Assembly: GCA_015069185.1 (NCBI GenBank)
Contig: SVJB01000001.1
Span: 124,001-188,000, forward strand
Source of the DNA: Oscillospiraceae bacterium
GTDB lineage: Bacteria; Bacillota; Clostridia; UBA1212; UBA1255
Length of the DNA: 64,000 nucleotides
Direction of reading: 5' to 3'
The notes under the pieces were generated by a model. That model was not told the DNA's origin. It did no database searches and was given only the letters and a program-made list of their open reading frames with translations. Shown here piece after piece: positions 9,255 through 16,767 of this stretch (position 1 is the stretch's first letter; each line of letters opens with the position of its first letter). The translations under genes were made by a program, and so were the position numbers.

Positions 9255-10517
9255 ATGGCAACATACTATATAGATAACATAAATGGAAATGATTTTTTTG
9301 ATGGTTTTTCACTGGAAAAAGCTAAGAAAGATTACAAAACAATAGATGTAAAACCGGGTGACATTATAAGCTTTAAGCGTGGATCATTTTATAGAGAACC
9401 ATTAAATATTGTTGGCGGTTCTATGGAGGCTCCCGTAACATATACAGCATACGGAGAAGGAAATAAACCTGTTTTTTGTATTTCTTTTGATGTAAGCGAT
9501 AAAGCCCACTGGGTAGCACAAGGTAACAATATATGGAAATGTACTACTGATATTGTAGGCGATGTAGCTAACTTTGTTTTTAATGAAAATGATTGTAGTG
9601 CTACATTGAGATGGGACAAGAATGAGCTGGTGGCACAGGGTGATTTTTGGGATAGTAAATTTGGAGACCATAATGCTGTGTCAGATAATACAAGAGAAAT
9701 TCTGATGTATTCCGAAGGCAATCCTACAAGTATTTATAGTCATATTGAATGTGTAGCACATAATATGCGTGTTATTGCAAAACAACAAAATTACATAATT
9801 ATTGAGAATATTCACTTCAGAAACAGTGGCGTCCATGCTATTGCAGGACAGGGCAGGGGTGTTACTATAAGAAATTGTGAGTTTATGAATATTGGTGGTT
9901 GCGTCTGGGATAAGAATCAAAAGATAAGATTTGGCAATGGTGTTGAATTCTGGACATATGGTGAAGATATTTTAATTGAAAATTGTTATTTTAAAAACAT
10001 ATATGATTCATGCGTTACACATCAGGGACCTGATGAAAAAACGATACCTACACGTAACTTTATATGTCGTAATAATATTTTCGATACCTATGGCATGGCA
10101 GCTTTTGAATATAGAGATAAAATGCCTATTGCCTCTTATTTTATGAATAATATTTGCCTTAATGCCGGTTGTGGTTTTGCCATGTTGGGCGAAGAATTGC
10201 CTCGATATTCTGAAATATGGCCACAGCCTATGGGACATCATATCTTTTTGTGGCGTATACCGGGGGCTACAAAAGATGGAAGTCTAAAAATACGTAATAA
10301 TATTTTTGGAAACGCTCCTGTTGGTGCGGCAATATATTCAATTATCTCTCCGGAAGCAGAAGCACAAATTAAATTAAATAATAATATATATTTGAAAAGT
10401 GAAAAGGTTAATGGAGATTTATTAAATCATTTCTTGAATCGTGATTTTAATGATTTGCATGATTTTCAAAAAACAACTAAAAAAGATCAGAATAGTATAT
10501 ATATTAATAGACTATAA
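9255..10517 (+). CDS. Right-handed parallel beta-helix protein (pectate-lyase-like fold), 420 aa
   Basis: The start MATYYIDNINGNDFFDG followed by PGDIISFKRGSFYREPL is typical of right-handed beta-helix proteins related to polysaccharide lyases and glycan hydrolases. Later coils can be followed as repeated N-x-x-F/I strands (IIIENIHFRN, VTIRNCEFMN, ILIENCYFKN, FICRNNIFDTYG). I chose the ATG at 9255 because AAGGAG sits 8 bp upstream; the frame extends 13 codons further without a ribosome site. No signal peptide is visible, so the protein may be cytoplasmic or exported by another route. No catalytic residues can be assigned with confidence. It opens the glycan-related island and has its own strong promoter. 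Substrate unknown. Confidence 0.75.
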   Translation: MATYYIDNINGNDFFDGFSLEKAKKDYKTIDVKPGDIISFKRGSFYREPLNIVGGSMEAPVTYTAYGEGNKPVFCISFDVSDKAHWVAQGNNIWKCTTDIVGDVANFVFNENDCSATLRWDKNELVAQGDFWDSKFGDHNAVSDNTREILMYSEGNPTSIYSHIECVAHNMRVIAKQQNYIIIENIHFRNSGVHAIAGQGRGVTIRNCEFMNIGGCVWDKNQKIRFGNGVEFWTYGEDILIENCYFKNIYDSCVTHQGPDEKTIPTRNFICRNNIFDTYGMAAFEYRDKMPIASYFMNNICLNAGCGFAMLGEELPRYSEIWPQPMGHHIFLWRIPGATKDGSLKIRNNIFGNAPVGAAIYSIISPEAEAQIKLNNNIYLKSEKVNGDLLNHFLNRDFNDLHDFQKTTKKDQNSIYINRL

Positions 10518-10524
10518 AACAGTA

Positions 10525-10582
10525 ATTATCCATTAAAATACCTGTATTGTACATTTTAAATATATCACTAAGTGGTTAGAAT
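10525..10582 (+). promoter_or_regulatory. Tandem direct-repeat operator and promoter, copy A
   Basis: ATTATCCATT (10525-10534) and ATTGTACATT (10546-10555) are offset by 21 bp. The -10 TAGAAT (10577-10582) begins 31 bp after the second repeat begins. There is no consensus -35 (TTTTAA sits at that place). The same layout precedes the genes at 14561 and 16768. Confidence 0.65.
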
Positions 10583-10645
10583 ATAAACGCTATCTATTAC
10601 TTTAAATAAGTAATAAATAAGATTGTATAGAAAGGATAATTGTTT

Positions 10646-11842
10646 ATGAAAAGAATGAAGATTTTTGTTATGTTTATTCTAGTGTTAAGTCTTATGGCAT
10701 CTTTAGGATTAGTATCCAATGCAGATGAGCAATACAATATTGCAAGAATGGTTGGTGCCAATCCCCATTGGTCAGGTACATGGCCTAATGCCACTCCGGA
10801 TAATACAGAAGGAGATCCTGGTTTCCGATGCTTTGATGGAAGTATCGATGAAGTAAATGGTACAAATAAATGGGGTAGTGCTAATTTAAATGATGCTGAT
10901 CAATGGTTAGCTATGGAATTTGAAGGTTCAAGAATTGTTACAGGTTTTAAGCTTTATCAGGCAAATACTCCATGGACAAATAACCAGGGCTTCGAAGTTG
11001 AATATCAGAACGGAACTGATGAATGGAAGAAAGCTTTGTCTGTTACAGCAGAAGATTTAGGTGTTACTGACGGAAGTAAATGGACAGTATATGAAAAGAC
11101 TTTCTCTGAAAAGATTGAGCTTACTGCATTTAGAATATATGTTCCTACAAGCATGATTGGTACAGGTGTATCAGCTGTTGAATTTGCAGAGCTTGAGATT
11201 TATTCAGATGTTAAGCCAAGTGCTGCTCCCGCAGGTTTTGTTAACCTTGCAACAATAGAGGGTGCTACACATCATTGGTCAGGCACATGGGGTAACCAGG
11301 ATGATGATAATACAGGTGGCAATATTGGCGAATACTGCTTTAACGGATTTACTTCTGGTGATAATGATAAATGGGGAAGCGCAGAGCTTACTGATAGCGA
11401 GCCTCAGTATCTTGCAGTTAACTTCCCGGGTGCTCAACAAGTTAATGGTTTTTGCGTATGGCAAGCAAATACTCCATGGACAAACAACCAAGGTTTTGAA
11501 GTACAATATCAAAATGGCACAGATGAGTGGAAGACAGCTCTTGTAGTTACTGCTGCTGATCTCACACCAAATGCTACAATGAACAAGAATAATTGGAGCA
11601 CATTTAAAGCTACATTTGATTCTCCGATCACTGCTACAGCATTCAGACTTTACTTCACTTCTGCAACAAAAGGTGAAGCATCAGCTATTGAATTATCAGA
11701 ACTTGAGATTTATGGTATTGTTGGATCATCTACTCCAGAGCAACCAGAATCAGGAGACGCTGGCTTTGTTTTAGTTGCATTGGTAGCATTGTGTGCAATA
11801 TATGCAACTACAGTAATTGCTAAGAAAAGATATGAAATCTGA
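10646..11842 (+). CDS. Cell-surface protein with two discoidin (F5/8 type C)-like domains and sortase-type tail
   Basis: This is a 398-aa exported protein. An N-terminal signal peptide (cleavage likely after VSNA) precedes two tandem ~165-aa repeats. Each has HWSGTW, a KWGSA segment, TPWTNNQGFEV, YQNGTDEWK, a late AFRIY/AFRLY strand and a final LEIY. These are jelly-roll features of F5/8C or CBM32-like carbohydrate-binding modules. The C-terminus has PESGD, a ~20-residue hydrophobic stretch and KKR, a variant cell-wall sorting signal. The ATG at 10646 is chosen because AAAGGA lies 9 bp upstream; a TTG two codons earlier is less likely. No catalytic domain is present, so it probably binds glycans at the cell surface. 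It is a close paralogue of the 16768 product and shares its promoter design. Confidence 0.8.
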   Translation: MKRMKIFVMFILVLSLMASLGLVSNADEQYNIARMVGANPHWSGTWPNATPDNTEGDPGFRCFDGSIDEVNGTNKWGSANLNDADQWLAMEFEGSRIVTGFKLYQANTPWTNNQGFEVEYQNGTDEWKKALSVTAEDLGVTDGSKWTVYEKTFSEKIELTAFRIYVPTSMIGTGVSAVEFAELEIYSDVKPSAAPAGFVNLATIEGATHHWSGTWGNQDDDNTGGNIGEYCFNGFTSGDNDKWGSAELTDSEPQYLAVNFPGAQQVNGFCVWQANTPWTNNQGFEVQYQNGTDEWKTALVVTAADLTPNATMNKNNWSTFKATFDSPITATAFRLYFTSATKGEASAIELSELEIYGIVGSSTPEQPESGDAGFVLVALVALCAIYATTVIAKKRYEI

Positions 11843-11858
11843 ATATTAATTTAATTTT

Positions 11859-11891
11859 AAAACAGCCGTAAAATAACGGCTGTTTTTTTTT
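11859..11891. terminator. Bidirectional terminator between convergent genes
   Basis: AACAGCCGT and ACGGCTGTT form a stem flanked by A-runs on one side and nine T on the other, so it can serve both the discoidin gene (plus) and the CotH gene (minus). Confidence 0.9.
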
Positions 11892-11895
11892 GGAA

Positions 11896-14397
11896 TTAAT
11901 CTAAATAAAATGCAAACTCTTCGCCCATATATTTTGATATATCTTCTTTTGTAAGTGATAATGCTTTTGCTGCATCTAATACAAACCATTTAATTCGATC
12001 TTCGTTTGTATAACTACGAAGCCTTGATATGTTTTGATACCATCTTTCCATATCCTGGATATATCTCATTCCTTCAACATTTTCAGTTTTCCATCTGTTA
12101 ATTGATAGTGGCATATCTTTTTCCATTTGAGAAACAATATGGTTTATAAACTTATTTGTATTATCAGGTAAAAATGTTGTTTTAAGATGATGAGAAAGCC
12201 GTGATAAGAAAAGAGCTTTAAAAGTATCGTTTTGTAATAGTGCTTTAAATAATACATAGGGCTTTGAATTGTTTGTATTATGTAGTGTATTATATAGACG
12301 ATTTTCAATACGGGATTTTGAAGTAAAAGACAAATCAAGGTCAAACAATATAAAATTCCATTTACCATCATCATATTCAGCTGATTTAAATGCCCGGATG
12401 TTATCATTATCAATGTCCCCGCCGTATAAACGGGCAATCATTAAATCTGCGAAACTTTCTAAATTGATTTGATCTTCGAGTATTTTAAAATTTGAATCAA
12501 TGGAAAAATCTAAAGGTTTTTTATAAATGATATTCCATATCTTATCCCATTGGTCAGAGCTACCTGTGGTTGTATAATTAGGCCAATATACCATTGTTAT
12601 ACTGCTTTCACTAATATTATAGTGCATAGATAGAAAATCTGTATCAACCTTTTCACGTATAAAATATATTCCCCAGTATTGTCCGTTTAGATAAAGATTA
12701 CAAGGCCTGTACGCTTGGACTGTTATATTTGGGCTGTTACCACTTTGTGCCATAAGTGACGTTAAAAATTCATCAGCAAACATTGAATCTGCAGAAGATG
12801 TGTTTTGAGAACCACTCCTTAAAACAATATTACTGAAACTTGCTATGTCAAGATTTTCAAATAATTTATATTCAAGACGTGAAGTGCCATATTCAGGTCT
12901 GAATTCTATCTGAAAACTCTTTTTAGGATACTTTTTACTTGTATTACCAAATAACTTCACGCCACAGTTAATAGAAAACTCTTGGTTGCCATTTAAAAAG
13001 AAAGTAATATTACCTTGTCGTTCATATAATTTTGTATAATTTGTATATAATCCATCTATGCCAAATAAATCTTCTTCTGACATAGATATTTTTATTACTG
13101 GTAAATCATATGTTGGTGCATTAATAAAATAATTAAATGTCACTATATCAGATGGTATTTTATTTCCGTTATAACAAACAGCTCTGATAGAAGTGTTTGT
13201 TGTAATTTGCAGTGGTGTACCATCGTATACACACGAAGCTGTTGTAGGAGTACTACCGTCTGTGGTGTAATAAATAGAACCTTCTCCCGATAAATAAATA
13301 TTCTGAGTGTCATTATAAAATCCGGGCGCTATATTTACAGTTGGATTTTGAGTTAATGTTTCATAACCATCAGGATTTGCTTGTCCTATAGTTGGCTCTG
13401 AGAAATAAATCAATCTGTTTTCAAAACGTCCCCATGCTCTGTCTACCGGAATATATGGAGTGGATATTGCATCGTGTATATATCCATTGCTATCGGATAT
13501 AAATAAATTATCGCCACTCGATGAAATACCAAAGGGCGCCAAACCGGTTGCTTCGTTGTCACAATATACAATATAATATTCACTGGGTTTTAAAATTTTT
13601 TGTGGTAACTTATACTTTTTTAGATCACTATTCTTATCAGATATAAAGTATTCAGATAGATCTATAGACTCGTCAGAGTTATTATAAAGTTCGATAATAT
13701 CATAATATTTTCTTTTATATGGTGAAAATTTAGTGTTAGAAGCTACAACTTCTGATATAACAACACCAACTCTTGACGTAATGCTCTGAGTGTTTCCTTC
13801 AGGCGTATTTTCATAATAAGGTGATGGATATGAAACAATGCCTTTATCATATGTCCAAGAAGTATTTTTATCTAATTTTGGGAAATCAACAAAATCTATG
13901 ATATTGCCATTATGATTAGTTAAATATAATTTTTCACCATCTTTTGATAAATTAAACAAAACATCAACGCCACAACAAACAACATAGTACTCATTGCTGT
14001 CTAATTGTATGTCAGGTAATTGGTATCTTGATGAGATACCTGGTTTGTTGGATGCATAATAATTTTTTAAATTAATCGTTTCAGATGAGATGTTTTTTAT
14101 TTCAAACCAATCGCACTGTTTGCCATCAATAGGATATAATGAATTAGATGACACGATTTCTGAAATGATTAGTGAAGGTTTTTCCTGTACTGTTGGTGTT
14201 ATTGTTGGTGTTATTGTTGGTGTTGTATCAATAGTTGGTTCTGGTGATTTTATAGTATTTGAAGGAGTGGGGGCATATGTAGGTGATTTGTTAGCAATTG
14301 TGTTGGAAACAGTATCATCTAATTCGCAAGAAACTAACAAAAGTAATATTGAGATTAATATATATATAAATGCAAAACGATTAATGTATGTTTTCAT
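11896..14397 (-). CDS. CotH-kinase lipoprotein with two lamin-tail domains and a HexC-like domain (833 aa)
   Basis: The protein starts with a lipoprotein signal (LLLLVSCELDD) and a T/P-rich linker with TPTITPT repeats. Two lamin-tail-domain-like modules follow (about 95-190 and 210-330; SEIVSSNS with DWFEIKN, then SEVVASNT with DIIELYN). Next is a chitobiase/HexC-type segment (YYTTDGSTPT, about 375-420). The C-terminal half is a CotH protein-kinase-like domain with LFGNTSKKYPKKSFQ, LRSGSQN, NGQYWGIYFIREKV and the metal-site-like FILFDLDLSF. CotH of Bacillus is a spore-coat kinase, and this multi-domain form is typical of secreted proteins in Clostridia. The start has AGAAAGAGAA upstream. The gene is divergent from the GH71/99-like gene and lacks the shared tandem-repeat promoter. 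The target of phosphorylation is unknown. Confidence 0.85.
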   Translation of the reverse strand: MKTYINRFAFIYILISILLLLVSCELDDTVSNTIANKSPTYAPTPSNTIKSPEPTIDTTPTITPTITPTVQEKPSLIISEIVSSNSLYPIDGKQCDWFEIKNISSETINLKNYYASNKPGISSRYQLPDIQLDSNEYYVVCCGVDVLFNLSKDGEKLYLTNHNGNIIDFVDFPKLDKNTSWTYDKGIVSYPSPYYENTPEGNTQSITSRVGVVISEVVASNTKFSPYKRKYYDIIELYNNSDESIDLSEYFISDKNSDLKKYKLPQKILKPSEYYIVYCDNEATGLAPFGISSSGDNLFISDSNGYIHDAISTPYIPVDRAWGRFENRLIYFSEPTIGQANPDGYETLTQNPTVNIAPGFYNDTQNIYLSGEGSIYYTTDGSTPTTASCVYDGTPLQITTNTSIRAVCYNGNKIPSDIVTFNYFINAPTYDLPVIKISMSEEDLFGIDGLYTNYTKLYERQGNITFFLNGNQEFSINCGVKLFGNTSKKYPKKSFQIEFRPEYGTSRLEYKLFENLDIASFSNIVLRSGSQNTSSADSMFADEFLTSLMAQSGNSPNITVQAYRPCNLYLNGQYWGIYFIREKVDTDFLSMHYNISESSITMVYWPNYTTTGSSDQWDKIWNIIYKKPLDFSIDSNFKILEDQINLESFADLMIARLYGGDIDNDNIRAFKSAEYDDGKWNFILFDLDLSFTSKSRIENRLYNTLHNTNNSKPYVLFKALLQNDTFKALFLSRLSHHLKTTFLPDNTNKFINHIVSQMEKDMPLSINRWKTENVEGMRYIQDMERWYQNISRLRSYTNEDRIKWFVLDAAKALSLTKEDISKYMGEEFAFYLD

Positions 14398-14466
14398 TGA
14401 GTTCTCTTTCTGATAATTTGATAGGAAGACTATTATTATCCATTACCGTATATTTGTCAACACGGA

Positions 14467-14524
14467 TTTATCCATTTTTATAGTAGAATTGTCCATTTAT
14501 TAAGTCTTTTAAATAATGTAAAAT
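14467..14524 (+). promoter_or_regulatory. Tandem direct-repeat operator and promoter, copy B
   Basis: TTTATCCATT (14467-14476) and ATTGTCCATT (14488-14497) are offset by 21 bp, and TAAAAT (14519-14524) begins 31 bp after the second repeat begins. A further single half, ATTATCCATT, lies at 14435-14444. The layout is identical to copies A and C. Confidence 0.65.
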
Positions 14525-14560
14525 AAAATTAATAAAACTATTAGAAAAGAGGTTTGTGAA

Positions 14561-16363
14561 ATGAAATCTTCTAAAAAAAGATTTATGGCAATGTTATTGA
14601 TTATAGTTATCATTTCTGCTTTTCTTGTATCATGTGATGGAAATACTAATAAAGAAAAGGATAAGATTAATATGATTTCAGATTTTTCTGCATATGACTA
14701 TTATCAAGGTGGTTATACATATAATTCAACCGTAAGTGTTGATGAGTTTGGTCGTGTTATGGGACCAACATTGTCTTACCGTGATGGAGAACATGAAGTG
14801 GGTATGTTCTATTTCTTATGTCTTGGTAACCACGATCCCGGTGCTGTATATGATACTTCAAAAATACTTGCTATGGAAAATGGACTTGAGATACTTACTC
14901 AACAGGATAATAAGATATCAAAAGCCAACCAACAACATTTCTGGGGTGAACCCCTATATGGATATTACAGTTCTTCTGATAAATGGGTAATCAGAAGACA
15001 TATGGAGTTGTTTACATTAGCGGGTATTGATTTTCTTGTGTTTGATGTATCTAATGCTGTTACATATGACAGATCTTTTCTGAATGTTATGGAAGTTCTT
15101 TCAGAATTAATACAAGAGGGATGGGATGCTCCACAAGTGGCTTTCTATACAAACAGTGATTCTGAAAGAGTAATAAAAGATCTGTATTTAAGAGTATACA
15201 AAGTAGAAAAGTATAAAGAGACTTGGTACTATATGGACGGCAAACCGTTGATTATTGGTAATTATTATAAGAACGATGAGCTTTCTGAATATTTTACAAT
15301 AAGAGAATCACAATGGCCCAATGAAGCTTTTAAGGATAATGGCTTCCCATGGATGGAATGGACATATCCCGCTCCTGTCCACAACGGAGTAATAAATGTA
15401 TGCGTAGCAGCTCATCCGGCACTTCCTATGTCTTATTCATTGACTCATGGAAACAAGAATTGGGGCCGTGGTTGGGATGTTGAGAAACAGGAGAATATTG
15501 CCGAGGATGTCAATAAAGGAACATTTTACCAATCCACATGGGATGTTGCGCTCAAGGAAGATCCACGTATGATCTTTATTACAGGATGGAATGAATGGAC
15601 TGCCAGCAAATTCTGGAATGACGGATATGGTGAATATATATTTGTTGATACATTTAACTTAGAGTTTTCGCGTGACGCAGAGCTTATGCGAGGCGGCTAC
15701 AATGATGCATTTTTTATTCAGACAGCAATAAATGCAAGAAAATATAAATCAAATCTTATTGCAAATAATACACAGTTCCCAGTAAATCATATAGATATTA
15801 ACAATATGTCATGGGATTATGTAAATGCTGTATTCCGCGATGTTGGTACAATAAATGAAGCAAGAGACCATACAGGCGTTACTGTCAATATTTCTTATCA
15901 GGAAGCTGCTGCACGTAATAATGTAGTTGAGATTAAAGTTGCTACTGACAGCGAAAATATTTATTTTAGATTGTTATCCACTGATAATATCACGGCATAC
16001 GAAGCAGGAGATAATAAATGGATGAACTTATTTATTGGTACCGGTAATCCTTCGTTAAAAGGTTGGAACGGATATGAATACGTTATAAATCGTAATATTA
16101 TCTCTGACGGTGTTGGTTCTATTGAGAAGCTATCTGCTGACTTTTCAGGTGAGAAATCTGATGTAAATGCTACTTATGTAGTAGATGGTAATGTTATGAT
16201 TATTACAGTACCAAGAAGTGCTATAGGTTTATCGGCAAATAATAACATGTTCTATTTTAAGTTTGCAGATAACATTACGCAGCCGTCTGATATTATGGAT
16301 TATTATATATCAGGCAAGAGCCTTCCTGTTGGTAGATTAAGCTTCCAGTATTTGGGAGAATAA
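14561..16363 (+). CDS. Lipoprotein with glycoside hydrolase family 71/99-like domain (600 aa)
   Basis: The lipoprotein signal has lipobox FLVSC (Cys at residue 25). The main domain (about 70-390) carries features I associate with the GH71/GH99-like group: VGMFYFLCLGNHDPGAVYD, FWGEPLYGYY, a long segment ending IDFLVFDVSNAV, and ITGWNEWTASKFW. A C-terminal beta-rich domain (about 430-600) resembles CBM9/DOMON-like modules (VVEIKVATDSENIYFRL, WMNLFIGTGN, GYEYVINR). The role is probably extracellular, membrane-anchored glycan hydrolysis, but substrate and activity cannot be read from sequence. RBS AGAGG lies upstream. Its promoter has the same repeat architecture as the two discoidin genes, so binding proteins and hydrolase are likely co-regulated. 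Confidence 0.75.
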   Translation: MKSSKKRFMAMLLIIVIISAFLVSCDGNTNKEKDKINMISDFSAYDYYQGGYTYNSTVSVDEFGRVMGPTLSYRDGEHEVGMFYFLCLGNHDPGAVYDTSKILAMENGLEILTQQDNKISKANQQHFWGEPLYGYYSSSDKWVIRRHMELFTLAGIDFLVFDVSNAVTYDRSFLNVMEVLSELIQEGWDAPQVAFYTNSDSERVIKDLYLRVYKVEKYKETWYYMDGKPLIIGNYYKNDELSEYFTIRESQWPNEAFKDNGFPWMEWTYPAPVHNGVINVCVAAHPALPMSYSLTHGNKNWGRGWDVEKQENIAEDVNKGTFYQSTWDVALKEDPRMIFITGWNEWTASKFWNDGYGEYIFVDTFNLEFSRDAELMRGGYNDAFFIQTAINARKYKSNLIANNTQFPVNHIDINNMSWDYVNAVFRDVGTINEARDHTGVTVNISYQEAAARNNVVEIKVATDSENIYFRLLSTDNITAYEAGDNKWMNLFIGTGNPSLKGWNGYEYVINRNIISDGVGSIEKLSADFSGEKSDVNATYVVDGNVMIITVPRSAIGLSANNNMFYFKFADNITQPSDIMDYYISGKSLPVGRLSFQYLGE

Positions 16364-16364
16364 A

Positions 16365-16627
16365 ATGAGAAAATATTTAATAAGTTTGTCAGTTTTGATG
16401 ATGTTGGTTTTCGTTGCAGTCTTATATACAGGCTGCAACGAAAATAATATTGAGACTGAAGAGAGAGTATTTATGGAGATGATAGACCTGCGACAAAAGA
16501 GTCAGGTTGGGCAGAGATTGAACGTATAGTTACAATACCAATTGATTCAGATTATAGCGGTCCTGTTTATCTCAGCGTTAATGGATGCAATTCCCTCGTG
16601 ATAATTGCAACAATAATTTTTAAATAA
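16365..16627 (+). pseudogene. Broken small lipoprotein gene (frameshifted remnant)
   Basis: An ATG 1 bp after the GH-like stop opens a lipoprotein signal (VAVLYTGCNEN) but the frame stops after 54 codons at 16529. From about 16470 a second frame reads YGDDRPATKESGWAEIER and then VTIPIDSDYSGPVYLSVNG, ending at 16627. That is well-formed beta-strand sequence like a secreted module. The simplest reading is one lipoprotein gene disrupted by a frameshift and shortened. There is no clear RBS of its own. This remnant and the operator below fill the 404-bp gap between the two intact genes. Confidence 0.5.
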
Positions 16628-16633
16628 ATCGTT

Positions 16634-16691
16634 ATTGTCTATTAAAAAAACTGAATTGTACATTTAATAAAATGTTAACAAAGTTTAAAAT
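16634..16691 (+). promoter_or_regulatory. Tandem direct-repeat operator and promoter, copy C
   Basis: ATTGTCTATT (16634-16643) and ATTGTACATT (16655-16664) are offset by 21 bp, and TAAAAT (16686-16691) begins 31 bp after the second repeat begins. It lies just after the broken gene and upstream of the second discoidin protein. Confidence 0.65.
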
Positions 16692-16767
16692 ATAAAACAG
16701 AATATTTGTTTTCAATTAATTTATAAAAATATGAGGACAATATATATTTAAGAGAGGATGGATTTAA

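Noticed and set aside
14190..14230. Short repeats (GTTATTGTTGGT) as a CRISPR or mobile element
   Set aside because: They encode the T/P/I linker of the CotH lipoprotein and have no spacers.
16365..16529. A 54-aa intact lipoprotein gene
   Set aside because: The coherent protein sequence continues in another frame up to 16627, so a broken gene is more likely than a complete 54-aa product.
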